Origin: Marinomonas pollencensis
GTDB taxonomy: Bacteria; Pseudomonadota; Gammaproteobacteria; Pseudomonadales; Marinomonadaceae
Direction of reading: 5' to 3'
NCBI RefSeq assembly: GCF_003387375.1
Contig: NZ_QUNG01000020.1
Span: 1-40,458, forward strand
Length of the DNA: 40,458 bases
The position numbers and the translations under genes were made by a program. The notes beneath the pieces are model-generated. The model saw only the letters and a list, made by a program, of their open reading frames with translations. It was not told where the DNA came from and did no database searches. Below, in pieces: positions 8,241-16,943 of the stretch; the first letter of the stretch is position 1; every line of letters starts with the position of its first letter.

Positions 8241-9128
8241 ATGGACACGTCAGAACTATTCCTACAGATTCTAAATACCGTTTTTCCGTTAGTCAGTATA
8301 GTGTTAGTTGGATTTTTATACGCTCGTATACGGCCAACGGACATGACAGTGGCTAACCGATTAAATATGAGTGTGTTTATTCCTGCTCTCATATTTTCAG
8401 TGATGGCTGCCAAAGAGTTCCATATTGCACAATATCAAGGTCTTATTGTTGCCGCTGCCTGTGTTGTGTTGGGCTCAGGGTTATTGGTATGGCCTCTGTG
8501 CCGATGGTTGGGTGTGTCGGCTAAAACTCTCGTGCCGCCGATGATGTTTAATAACAGTGGTAATTTAGGCATTCCTTTATTAGTTCTTGCATTTGGCGAG
8601 AAAGCCTTACCGATCGCAGTGGTGCTGTTTCTCACTGAAAACTTACTGCATTTCACCGTTGGCATGTATTTATTAGACCCAAAAACCAAGCTGACTAATA
8701 TTCTAAAAATGCCCATGATCATTGCCACCATTTTAGGCTTGATTTGGAGTCTACAAGGCTGGACTTTAGTCCCTGCCATTAGTGTTTCGGTTGATATGCT
8801 TGGGCAAATATCTATTCCCCTGATGCTGTTTGCACTTGGAGTGCGAATGACAGAAGTCGATTTAAGCCACTGGAAGCTAGGTGTGATTAGTGGCCTGTTA
8901 TGCCCTTTAAGTGGGGTGATCATCGCGTTTATTTGGCAGCTAATGGTAGGGTTATCGGCAGAAAACTTTGCCTACTTATTAGTCTTCGCGTGTTTGCCGC
9001 CTGCAGTGCTGAACTACATGGTCGCCGAGATTTATCAGCAAGAACCTCATAAAGTTGCTTCTATGGTGTTAATTGGTAATTTAATGAGTCTAGCAATTGT
9101 GCCATGTGTGCTGTTTTATGCATTATAG
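8241..9128 (+). CDS. AEC family transporter (auxin efflux carrier type permease)
   Basis: This is a roughly 295-aa integral membrane protein with about ten hydrophobic segments. It has the family-typical central N-rich turn MMFNNSGNLGIPLL and the C-terminal CLPPAVLNYMVAEIY block. Bacterial AEC members export or import small organic anions such as malate. The substrate here is unknown. The start is uncertain: the ATG at 8241 gives MDTSELFLQIL, a natural beginning, but a GTG at 8214 has a better Shine-Dalgarno (AAAGGTAAG). It runs into the MscS-like gene 44 bases downstream, so the two may be co-transcribed. Confidence 0.9.
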   Translation: MDTSELFLQILNTVFPLVSIVLVGFLYARIRPTDMTVANRLNMSVFIPALIFSVMAAKEFHIAQYQGLIVAAACVVLGSGLLVWPLCRWLGVSAKTLVPPMMFNNSGNLGIPLLVLAFGEKALPIAVVLFLTENLLHFTVGMYLLDPKTKLTNILKMPMIIATILGLIWSLQGWTLVPAISVSVDMLGQISIPLMLFALGVRMTEVDLSHWKLGVISGLLCPLSGVIIAFIWQLMVGLSAENFAYLLVFACLPPAVLNYMVAEIYQQEPHKVASMVLIGNLMSLAIVPCVLFYAL

Positions 9129-9172
9129 CGATGTTATTCCGTTTAACATGACAAAGAGATAAAGAGAAAACC

Positions 9173-9724
9173 ATGATTCTACAAATTGGATTAGTCATCC
9201 TGCTTATTATTGGCTTTGTGATTATTAGTCGCATAATTAACAATAGTATTGTTTTGTTCGGTAAGAAAAAAGCCGTTGCAGATGTGCGTGTTAGTTATGT
9301 GATTAAGATGCTGCAGTTGGGGCTAATTGCCATTGGCGTATTATTAACTTGTTTGATACTTGGTGTCGGCTATGGGCAGTTAGAAGTGTTCTTTTCATCT
9401 GTCTTTGCTGTGGTTGGTATTGCTTTATTTGCCCAGTGGTCAATTCTCAGTAATATTACCGCGAGTTTGATTATATTCTTTGGCTTCCCCTACCATGTGG
9501 GTGACTGGGTAAAAGTGGTGGATAAGGATGAAGAGATTTTAGGGCAAATCATCGATATCTCAAGCTTCCATGTCATTATCCAAAGGTTATCTGGTGACGT
9601 CGTTACTTACCCAAATAGTTTGATCTTACAGAAGCCTGTGATTCGCTTTGCGGATGAAAAAGCGGCGCGCCATATGAGTCAATATATGGAAAAATTAACG
9701 GATCAGCAAGACACTCAGTCCTGA
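9173..9724 (+). CDS. Small MscS-type mechanosensitive ion channel
   Basis: This 183-aa protein has two N-terminal transmembrane helices, then the pore-lining segment and beta-domain of MscS: SVFAVVGIALFAQWSILSNITASLIIFFGFPYHVGDWVKV, followed by a short beta-rich domain ending at YPNSLILQKPVIRF. It is shorter than E. coli MscS (286 aa) and lacks most of the C-terminal cage. Channels of this type release solutes on hypo-osmotic shock. The ATG at 9173 follows an AAAGAGAA ribosome site. It may be co-transcribed with the AEC transporter. A small hairpin (stem CAACCAA, 9733-9751) follows the stop. Confidence 0.92.
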   Translation: MILQIGLVILLIIGFVIISRIINNSIVLFGKKKAVADVRVSYVIKMLQLGLIAIGVLLTCLILGVGYGQLEVFFSSVFAVVGIALFAQWSILSNITASLIIFFGFPYHVGDWVKVVDKDEEILGQIIDISSFHVIIQRLSGDVVTYPNSLILQKPVIRFADEKAARHMSQYMEKLTDQQDTQS

Positions 9725-9807
9725 ACAAAAATCAACCAATGTTTTTGGTTGTACCGAGTTTTGTGTCATAATTGATCTCTCTGATCCATCATATTAGAGA
9801 GTAGGCT

Positions 9808-10083
9808 ATGCAATCTGATCCCAAAGCGTTGTTAAAGAAGAACGATGAGCTAATTCAATCTGATGTGCTTAAAGTGAAATCCCATGTCCAGCGCGCTCAA
9901 GATGATTGGGTTTTGCATACCTTAATGATTGAGGGCTACGATGTGCCTTTTCGTTTTAAACGTCAGGGCAAGTACCGTACGTTACGTGGTGCGCGCGTTA
10001 ATCTCACCTATTATCCCACTCAAGAAATGGTGGCTGGTATACCTGTCGAAATCATGAAAGTGGTTCGAGTTAAACGGAGCTAG
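9808..10083 (+). CDS. Conserved hypothetical small protein
   Basis: This is a 91-aa basic soluble protein I do not recognise. The middle (WVLHTLMIEGYDVPFRFKRQGKYRTLRGARVNLTYYP) looks like a small beta-rich fold with many Arg and Lys, so nucleic-acid binding is possible but unproven. The ATG is preceded by AGAGAGTAGG. It stands between the MscS-like and cation-channel genes with gaps on both sides, so it is probably its own transcript. Confidence 0.75.
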   Translation: MQSDPKALLKKNDELIQSDVLKVKSHVQRAQDDWVLHTLMIEGYDVPFRFKRQGKYRTLRGARVNLTYYPTQEMVAGIPVEIMKVVRVKRS

Positions 10084-10198
10084 TGCTTTTTTAGCTAACG
10101 CAATAAAACGATTATTTTCTTCTGGTATGATGAACTTCGCAACGGCTTGACGGTCTTTCATGTCGAGTTATTTTGAGTTTATTTAGGTAGAGAAGTTA

Positions 10199-11026
10199 AT
10201 GGAAATGAGTCGTTCAGGAAATGCCTTCGCGCTGGTAAAGCGGGTAGAAAAAAGCGTTTGGTTCCAAGGTTTTATCATCAGCATCATCATTATTGCTGCG
10301 CTCACCGTAGGCGCCAAAACCTACTCTTTACCTTCTGGGGTGGAGCTGGCGATTAACTACCTGGACACCTTCATAACAGTCTTCTTTTTAGTGGAAATTA
10401 GCCTCAGATTTTTGGCGTGTGATGACAAATGGCGCTTCTTCAAAGACCCTTGGAATATTTTTGATACCGTGATCGTGATCGGCAGCCTAGTGCCCATGTC
10501 AGATACAGATATGGTGCTGGTGGCGCGCTTACTTCGAGTTTTTCGTGTTTTACGTTTGGTTTCTATTATTCCTGACTTACGCTTTTTGATTAATGCCTTG
10601 ATCAAAGCGATCCCGAAAATGGGCTACATTGCTCTGCTGATGTTTATTATCTTCTATATCTTTGCCGCAGTAGGTTCGATCTTCTTCGAGCATATTAACG
10701 ACAAGTTATGGGGCGATATTGCCATTTCTATGCTGACTTTATTCAGGGTTGCGACGTTCGAAGATTGGACAGACGTCATGTATGAAACCATGGATGTGTA
10801 TCCATTAAGTTGGATTTTCTACGTGGTGTTTATCTTTTTGACCGCGTTCGTTTTCTTGAACATGATGGTAGGTGTCGTACTGGATGTAATGACACGTGAA
10901 ACCGCCGAGAAAGAACATGATGCCCAAGAAAATAACCACCAAGCTCTAGTGACACAAATTAGTGAGCTGCAACAACAGGTGGCACGTTTAGCGGATAAAA
11001 TAGAGGCACAAGACAAACAGAAATAA
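10199..11026 (+). CDS. Voltage-gated cation (Na+) channel, NavBac-like ion transporter
   Basis: This 275-aa single-domain six-helix channel has an S4 voltage sensor with arginines every third residue (R110, R113, R116, R119 in ARLLRVFRVLRL). The pore helix and filter FRVATFEDWTD are at about 182-192, S6 is FVFLNMMVGVVLDVM, and a C-terminal heptad region (about 240-272) probably forms the tetramer coiled coil. The filter core TFEDW differs from the TLESW of well-studied bacterial sodium channels by L to F and S to D, which may change ion preference. Known members support Na+ entry linked to motility and pH response in marine bacteria. The ATG follows AGAGAAG. The gene is monocistronic. Confidence 0.92.
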   Translation: MEMSRSGNAFALVKRVEKSVWFQGFIISIIIIAALTVGAKTYSLPSGVELAINYLDTFITVFFLVEISLRFLACDDKWRFFKDPWNIFDTVIVIGSLVPMSDTDMVLVARLLRVFRVLRLVSIIPDLRFLINALIKAIPKMGYIALLMFIIFYIFAAVGSIFFEHINDKLWGDIAISMLTLFRVATFEDWTDVMYETMDVYPLSWIFYVVFIFLTAFVFLNMMVGVVLDVMTRETAEKEHDAQENNHQALVTQISELQQQVARLADKIEAQDKQK

Positions 11027-11137
11027 TCAGTGAGAGGCGCCTATCTAGGTTGAGCTTTGCTATGACAATAGGCAAAATAGCGCGCCTCTGGCACCCTGAG
11101 AAACAGGTCGTGCTCGCTTCCCTTGAGACTATCTAAA

Positions 11138-12340
11138 ATGGCGCTCCAAGACGATTTTATACAGCTTGATAGATGGTTGAAAAAGCATCAAGCACTGTGG
11201 CAATTCGATTCCTTCGCACAATTAGCCATCCCATGGGAAGGCGCGTACCCTGAGCTCGCTCAATATTTGCAACGGGTGGACTTCACCCAGTTAGACAATG
11301 TCGACTTCTATCATGCCGTTTATTTGATGGAGCCGAGCTTAATCACGCCATTAGATTGGCAAGATAACCAACGGTTAAACGCCCCTCAAAAAAGCATCCC
11401 ATCTCGACGTGTACCAAGCTATTTTTCGACCGGTATCAAAGGCAGAAAATGGGCACAAATAGACGCTTTCGTTCGTCAGACACCTCTGGCCAAAAATTAT
11501 CTTGAGTGGTGCGCAGGCAAAGGGCATTTAGGCAAATTGCTTGCCTATCAAAGTGGCCACCCGGTGCACAGTATAGAGTGGCAAAAAACACTCTGTGAGG
11601 CTGGAGTAAAAGAATCCCAGCGGTTGCAATTAGAGCAAAAGTTTAGCCAGGTTGATGTATTAAAAGACGCAGGAGTTGATGCCCTAAGTAACACGGATTG
11701 TGTAGTGGCACTGCACGCCTGTGGTGATTTACACCGGCGTTTACTGAAGCAAGCGACGGCGGCAAAAGTGGGCCAATTGTGCCTTTCTCCTTGTTGTTAT
11801 CACCTAACCTCAGACGCTGTTTATCAGCCATTATCACAGCTCGCTACCAGTTCTCTACTGAGCTTACGCAAAGCGGATTTAAAATTGGCTGTGAAAGAGG
11901 TCGCCACTGCTGGAGAAAGAGAAAAACGGCTTAGAAAATTAGAGCTGACTTATCGCCTAGGCTTTGATTTATGGCAACGCGAAGTGCGTTGCAAAGATGA
12001 ATATCTTCCTTTGCCTTCAGTACAAAAGTCGCTGTTAACACAAGGCTTTGACCGCTTTTGTGAATGGGCAGCAGACCAGAAAGGGCTAAGCGAAGCCTTA
12101 ACTCAAACGCCTATTGCTGACTTTGAAAACGGTGGAGAGCAACGCTATCAAGAGGTGCAAAAAATTGAAGCGATTAGTCAGTTATTCCGTCCTGCCCTAG
12201 AGTACTGGTTGATACTGGATCGCGCACTTTTCCTTGAAGAACAAGGCTATCAAGTAGAAATAGGCCGTTTCTGTAACAAAGAGCTAACGCCTAGAAACTG
12301 GTTTATTAGGGCTCAAAAAGACACCCCCGAGTGTATCTAA
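11138..12340 (+). CDS. SAM-dependent methyltransferase (Methyltransf_32-like)
   Basis: This 400-aa protein has a Rossmann methyltransferase core. Motif I is EWCAGKGHLGKLL (from about residue 123), an acidic HSIEW loop follows, then DCVVALHACGDLHRRLL and the SPCCYHL segment typical of this group. The glycine-rich motif carries AGKG rather than GxGxG. The substrate is unknown; relatives include proteins acting on RNA or glutathione-like molecules, but I would not assign one. The ATG at 11138 is preferred over an in-frame TTG five codons earlier. It stands alone and is followed by a ~350-bp gap. Confidence 0.88.
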   Translation: MALQDDFIQLDRWLKKHQALWQFDSFAQLAIPWEGAYPELAQYLQRVDFTQLDNVDFYHAVYLMEPSLITPLDWQDNQRLNAPQKSIPSRRVPSYFSTGIKGRKWAQIDAFVRQTPLAKNYLEWCAGKGHLGKLLAYQSGHPVHSIEWQKTLCEAGVKESQRLQLEQKFSQVDVLKDAGVDALSNTDCVVALHACGDLHRRLLKQATAAKVGQLCLSPCCYHLTSDAVYQPLSQLATSSLLSLRKADLKLAVKEVATAGEREKRLRKLELTYRLGFDLWQREVRCKDEYLPLPSVQKSLLTQGFDRFCEWAADQKGLSEALTQTPIADFENGGEQRYQEVQKIEAISQLFRPALEYWLILDRALFLEEQGYQVEIGRFCNKELTPRNWFIRAQKDTPECI

Positions 12341-12348
12341 TAAAGGCT

Positions 12349-12531
12349 TCAAGCCAGCTGTTGTTTTGTGTTGGCTCGAAAATTTCCCCTAGCCGGCGTC
12401 TCACCAATAATCGCCGTACAATACAGAGTCAAACTAGCCAGCTCACTGACTGGAGTAATCCTTTTCCCGGCGGCCAGCTCGCGTGCCGTTTCTGATAAAT
12501 CGAACCCTATTACAGAGAAGGAATGATTCAC
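12349..12531 (-). CDS. Orphan short ORF, possibly a gene remnant
   Basis: This is a 60-codon ORF starting at GTG (or TTG one codon earlier) in the otherwise gene-free stretch 12341-12697. The peptide (NHSFSVIGFDLSETARELAAGKRITPVSELASL...) has a protein-like composition with a helical SETARELAAGK segment, but I recognise no family. There is no clear Shine-Dalgarno. It could be the tail of a decayed gene or a chance ORF. The rest of the gap shows nothing identifiable. Confidence 0.22.
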   Translation of the reverse strand: MNHSFSVIGFDLSETARELAAGKRITPVSELASLTLYCTAIIGETPARGNFRANTKQQLA

Positions 12532-12697
12532 CAACCGGTCTGCTATCTTGTGTCATATTTTGCCATTATCGCAACATTTAATAACAGAGGCAGGAAGCTA
12601 AGCAGAATAGTTTGGGTTGAGTTTATTGAAAGGACTTAGGAAAGAGAGCAATCAGTGAAGCCCAATGATTGAGCTTCACTTTCTCGTTTTGTGCTGG

Positions 12698-13600
12698 CTA
12701 TAGCACTTCTTGTGCTTTGCGTTTACGTGCCAGTAGGCGCCCACCTAAGGTGTTGAGTATTAGTCCTAACAAGACAACCAAGATGCCAACCCATTGCATT
12801 GGGCTTATGTATTCTGATAGCAAAATAGCCGAAGAGGTGAGACCAACCACGGGCACTCCTAGGGTTAATGGCGCAATCGTAGCAGCGGGATAGCGCGACA
12901 TTAGGTAACTCCATAACCCATAGCCTGCGACAGTCGCAAAGACGGATAAGTAGGCTAAGGTTGCCATGGTTCCCCAGTTAATGGCGTATAGGCTCTGTTC
13001 CATGGCATCGGGTCCATCGATAAACCATGAACAGATAAAAAATGGTAAAGGTGGAATCCAGCAGCTCCAAATGACCAAATTGACGTTGGCGTGATAGCCT
13101 TTCTTACTGATGACCTTGGTGCTGATATTACCTAATGCCCAACAAGTAGCAGCGACTAAGGTTAAGCCAAAACCAATCAAGGTCATGCTGGAGTTGTCAT
13201 TTTCAAGGGCGATGGTCGCCAGACCACCGGCGGCAATAGCAATGGCAATAACTTGATAAGGACGAACGCTTTCCTTTAAGAATACAACCGCAAATAACAG
13301 AGTAAAAATAGCTTGTGACTGCAGAACTAAGGAGGCCAAACCGGCAGGCATACCAAACTCCATCGCGGAAAATAAGAAAGCGAACTGCCCGAAACTAAGT
13401 GGTAGGGCATATAAAAACCACCATTTAAGCGGCGTCTTTGGGCGTTTGAAAAAGAGTGATCCAATAACAGCGACCATCAAAAAGCGTAATCCACCTAACA
13501 TCATAGGAGGAAGGTCATCTAACCCCCAGCGTATCACAACGAAGTTGAGCCCCCACGCGATAATAATAGTGAGAGCGATCAACAAATCCCTAGGTGTCAT
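12698..13600 (-). CDS. DMT-superfamily transporter (EamA family)
   Basis: This is a 300-aa inner-membrane protein with ten predicted helices in two EamA repeats (about residues 5-135 and 145-285). It begins MTPRDLLIALTIIIAWGLNFVVIRWGL and has the typical AALGLEN-like ALENDNS linker at the middle, ending in a basic tail RLLARKRK. Members export amino acids or other metabolites (RhaT/YdcZ-like). The substrate is not inferable. The ATG at 13600 has an AAGGA ribosome site 7 bases upstream. It is monocistronic on the minus strand. Confidence 0.9.
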   Translation of the reverse strand: MTPRDLLIALTIIIAWGLNFVVIRWGLDDLPPMMLGGLRFLMVAVIGSLFFKRPKTPLKWWFLYALPLSFGQFAFLFSAMEFGMPAGLASLVLQSQAIFTLLFAVVFLKESVRPYQVIAIAIAAGGLATIALENDNSSMTLIGFGLTLVAATCWALGNISTKVISKKGYHANVNLVIWSCWIPPLPFFICSWFIDGPDAMEQSLYAINWGTMATLAYLSVFATVAGYGLWSYLMSRYPAATIAPLTLGVPVVGLTSSAILLSEYISPMQWVGILVVLLGLILNTLGGRLLARKRKAQEVL

Positions 13601-13716
13601 TGAAAATTCCTTGTCCTTAAGATGGCTTGAATCGTTAGCTTACGTTGTTTACCGACAAGCGCCAATGTGCAGATTAGAAAAGAGTGCAGAATACAGGTTG
13701 GGAGTGAGTCGAAATG

Positions 13717-14523
13717 CTAAGATTTTGCCCTAAACTGCCAATGGTCATTGCTTCCTTTATTGTTAATCATGTCGACAATGTGCTCGCCAATTTCTCTATC
13801 TTGGGGCTCATAGAGCCGACATTTTGTGAGTGTTTTACGCAAATCGATATTAGTGCCTAGGTATTCCATTAGTATCCTTGAACTGCATGGCATGCGTTCG
13901 TCACTGGCAGAGACACCCATGCGCAAACCGTGTAGCCAATGAACGCGATTTTTAAAGGTAGGATAGAGAATGGTCTGGGTTATTTCATTAACCGTAAGAG
14001 ATTCATAGTCCATCATAAAGATGCGATCAGATAAGTAATACGCCATGCCAAGATATTTACAGTGGCAAACTTCATTGTTTGCTTGCCCAGTTAAACGCTC
14101 GGTACGTTGATAGACGACTGTATCACCTTGTTTTGTTAGGCAAACTAAGGATTTTAATATTTTTCCTTGGTTCCCCATCGAATAATAATATTCAAAGTAA
14201 TACCCCAAATATTTATCAAGATGGGAACCTGAACGCTCTTCTAGTTGCTTAAAGTGAGCCTGTTTAGTGTCACCTTGCTGCGTTATTTGCCTTGGGTTGG
14301 ATTCAACCAGTTGCTGAAATTGTTGATGAGGAAGGTGCAGTTCATGTTCCGCAATATCAAAGAACTCACAAATACGTCTTAGTGTATTGGCGGCTGGCCG
14401 ATGCCGACCGCTTAAATAACGATTGAATTGAGAGCGACTAATACCCAACCGTTGAGACACTTCGCTAATGGATTTGTAATAGCTGCATAGCAATCTGAGA
14501 TTCAGGGCAACATCTTCGTTCAT
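13717..14523 (-). CDS. XRE-type HTH transcriptional regulator
   Basis: This 268-aa protein has an N-terminal helix-turn-helix (about residues 15-60: SEVSQRLGISRSQFNRYLSGRHRPAANTLRRICEFF) and a larger C-terminal domain of unknown fold (about 95-260) that may bind a ligand. The ORF is open upstream to 14613, but MNEDVALNLRLLC at 14523 puts the HTH at the usual distance from the start and has a purine-rich site nearby. It is divergent from the NhaC-like transporter-racemase operon across a ~240-bp intergenic region, so it is the likely regulator of that operon (inference from position). Confidence 0.82.
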   Translation of the reverse strand: MNEDVALNLRLLCSYYKSISEVSQRLGISRSQFNRYLSGRHRPAANTLRRICEFFDIAEHELHLPHQQFQQLVESNPRQITQQGDTKQAHFKQLEERSGSHLDKYLGYYFEYYYSMGNQGKILKSLVCLTKQGDTVVYQRTERLTGQANNEVCHCKYLGMAYYLSDRIFMMDYESLTVNEITQTILYPTFKNRVHWLHGLRMGVSASDERMPCSSRILMEYLGTNIDLRKTLTKCRLYEPQDREIGEHIVDMINNKGSNDHWQFRAKS

Positions 14524-14762
14524 GAGTTTTAGCCTAATAAAACAACGATCAATAAGCATAACAGGGTAATTATGCTTTGATAAAGACGCAGTTTGGTGTG
14601 ATTTATGAGACAAAATGAGCCAATTTAGGCTGGGTTGTCAAATGTCGTGGCTTGTCCCCATTTGCTCTACTTAAAAACAATGAACGCCAGAGTACGGGCT
14701 TTAGCACGTAATCATAGTGGTCATTAACATTATAAATAAGAGCAAATACAAAAGGACAAACA

Positions 14763-16181
14763 ATGACAGAGCAAAAAAAGTTAACCTTCTATGGTGGGCC
14801 ATGGGTTTCCTTCTTGCCCATATTAAGTTTTGTGGCCGTGGCTATTTATGTAGCAATCGCCCTTGATGAAGCCACTATACAAGGTATGTGGGTGGGGATT
14901 CTCGCAGGCCTATTAGTGACCTTCTTATTGGCTAAAGATAAATCGGTTTACACGGAAACCATTATGTCAGGGATGGCGAGTAAAGTGGCTATCGCTCCCG
15001 TAGCCGCTTGGATATTTGCCGGTATTTTCGCTACCGTACTGCGTTCATCCGGTTTAGTAGACGGCATTTTATGGGCAGCCTATCACACAGGAGCTACAGG
15101 GACGGCTTTTGTTGCCGTCAGCTTTATTGCTAGCGCACTTTTTGCTACTGCAGCTGGGACAGGCTTTGGCACCATAGCGGCAGGCATGGGAGTGTTATAT
15201 CCAGCGGGAGTATTGCTTGGAGCTGACCCCTTGCTTATGGCGGGTGCGATTGTTGGCGGCGGAGCCTTTGGTGATAACTTAGCGCCTATTTCAGATACAA
15301 CTATTTCATCCGCGGCAAGCCAAAACACCGACATTGGAGGCGTGGTACGTTCACGTTTAAAATATTCACTGGTTGCAGGTGCGATTACCTTAGTGCTGTT
15401 GGTGGTATTTAGCTTGCTGCAGAGCGGAGCGTCTGGGCGTGTTCCATATGAGCAATTGGCTGAGCATATGAATCCAAAAGGGTTAATTATGCTGCTTCCT
15501 GCGTTAGTCGCTATTTATGTAGCGATGAAAAAAGGTGATGTGATTTTTGCCACTAGCGTTGGCATTCTATTGGGAATGTTAGTCGCCGTACTGTCCGGCT
15601 TGAACACGGTAGAGTCCTTTATTTCAGTTAAGGATGGTGCCTTAATCAATGGCGTAGCAGGCTGGATGGCTGACCTGTCGATTCTTGTTTTACTGTTAGC
15701 TGGTGGTATTCGTCTGATGTTAGATGGCGGCGGCAGTGATAGGCTTATTGCGATATTGAAGAATCTAGTGCGAACCCCTAGAGGCGCTGAGGCATCTTCT
15801 GCCATATTGTCGCTTTTCTTATCTGCCATGATGAGTATTAATGCTCCTGCTATTTTAGCGGTGGGACTTTCTTACGCAAAGCCGGTCGGCGAGCGCTTTA
15901 AATTACATCCTTATCGTCGCGCCAATATTATCGATAGCATGGCCTGTACCCTAGTTTATTCTTTACCTTGGTCTGCTGCATTATTGTTTGCGTCGGGTTT
16001 ATCCGTGAAAGCATCTGAGGCTTTTCAAGGCGTACCTCCATTAACACCGCTTGAAATGACCCCTTGGATTTTCTATGCCTGGGTATTATTAGCGGTAATG
16101 ACATTTTCCATAATGACCGGCTGGGGACGACGCTTTATGGACGGCTCAGAAGAGCAAAAGGATGGGGAGGTGATGTCATGA
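14763..16181 (+). CDS. Na+/H+ antiporter NhaC family protein
   Basis: This is a 472-aa membrane protein with about 11-12 hydrophobic segments and the NhaC/ArsB-like signature GGGAFGDNLAPISDTTISSAASQNTDI near residues 164-190. Members exchange Na+ for H+, or for organic substrates such as malate/lactate or amino acids. The close coupling to a racemase suggests an organic-acid or amino-acid substrate here; this is inference. A good AAAGGA site precedes the ATG. The stop overlaps the start of the next gene (ATGA), so the two are translationally coupled. It is probably controlled by the divergent XRE regulator. Confidence 0.9.
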   Translation: MTEQKKLTFYGGPWVSFLPILSFVAVAIYVAIALDEATIQGMWVGILAGLLVTFLLAKDKSVYTETIMSGMASKVAIAPVAAWIFAGIFATVLRSSGLVDGILWAAYHTGATGTAFVAVSFIASALFATAAGTGFGTIAAGMGVLYPAGVLLGADPLLMAGAIVGGGAFGDNLAPISDTTISSAASQNTDIGGVVRSRLKYSLVAGAITLVLLVVFSLLQSGASGRVPYEQLAEHMNPKGLIMLLPALVAIYVAMKKGDVIFATSVGILLGMLVAVLSGLNTVESFISVKDGALINGVAGWMADLSILVLLLAGGIRLMLDGGGSDRLIAILKNLVRTPRGAEASSAILSLFLSAMMSINAPAILAVGLSYAKPVGERFKLHPYRRANIIDSMACTLVYSLPWSAALLFASGLSVKASEAFQGVPPLTPLEMTPWIFYAWVLLAVMTFSIMTGWGRRFMDGSEEQKDGEVMS

Positions 16182-16894
16182 TGGATTTTGTTGTTAGAGC
16201 GAGAACCAAGATTGGCATTATTACTGGGTCAGGCCCAGACGCGGGTTTAGATTTGTGGCAGAAGGTATTGCGGGCTAATAAGCAGATGATAGGAGACCAT
16301 TATAGAGGGGATCTTGATGCGCCTTTTGTGAGTATTATTTCTGAGCCTGTGCTGGGTCTCTCGATGGAACTTGAGAAAAACGATGCTCAGGTGTGGTCTG
16401 CCTTATCGGATGTGGCGAAAGAGCTAGATCGACAAGTGGATTACTATGCTATTGCCTGCAATACATTGAACTATTACCAATCCCAACTTGGTGCTCTGAG
16501 TCTGCGTGCTCAGTTGGTCTCTTTTAGTGAGGTGGTGAAGCAAAAACTGCTCGCTGATGGCATTCAAAAAGTTGCATTGTTAGGGGCTGATTCCGTGACC
16601 GATTTAGGTGAATGGTCCCCTTATCGGCAATTGACTGAAGTGGCGGAAGTAGAAATACCTAAGTCTGACGGAGGTTTGCATCAATTAATTTATGATGTAA
16701 AAACTTTTGGCGGCGAACGTAAGGATATTATCGATAGATTTTCTACCTTGGTAGAAGGGTTGGAAGCCGACATGGTGTTATTAGCCTGTACCGAGCTGCC
16801 TTTAATTCCCATTAAGAGTAAGAAGTCGCTTATCGATGTCACGGATCTTGTAGCTAATGAGTTAGCCAAGCTCTCTTTATCATCCTCGCGCTAA
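16178..16894 (+). CDS. Aspartate/glutamate racemase family protein
   Basis: This 238-aa cofactor-independent racemase has the two catalytic cysteines of the Asp/Glu racemase fold: C94 in YAIACNTLNYY and C204 in VLLACTELPL. Its N-terminal IGIITGSGPDAG loop is also typical. It may interconvert D/L aspartate or glutamate or act on a related acid. The ATG at 16178 overlaps the upstream stop and has a strong GGGAGGTG ribosome site at about 16165-16172; the reading frame is open further upstream but inside nhaC. Pairing with a transporter suggests uptake and racemisation of an acidic D-amino acid or analogue. Confidence 0.9.
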   Translation: MMDFVVRARTKIGIITGSGPDAGLDLWQKVLRANKQMIGDHYRGDLDAPFVSIISEPVLGLSMELEKNDAQVWSALSDVAKELDRQVDYYAIACNTLNYYQSQLGALSLRAQLVSFSEVVKQKLLADGIQKVALLGADSVTDLGEWSPYRQLTEVAEVEIPKSDGGLHQLIYDVKTFGGERKDIIDRFSTLVEGLEADMVLLACTELPLIPIKSKKSLIDVTDLVANELAKLSLSSSR

Positions 16895-16899
16895 CTATT

Positions 16900-16927
16900 A
16901 GGTCGCTTCATTGAAGCGACCTTTTTT
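16900..16927 (+). terminator. Rho-independent terminator of the nhaC-racemase operon
   Basis: A perfect stem, GGTCGCTTCA / TGAAGCGACC, is followed by six T. It begins a few bases after the racemase stop codon, between convergent genes. Confidence 0.92.
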
Positions 16928-16943
16928 AACACAGAAATTCTCG

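Noticed and set aside
8435..8923. 162-aa ORF antisense to the AEC transporter
   Set aside because: It mirrors the codon pattern of the transporter and has no recognisable domain.
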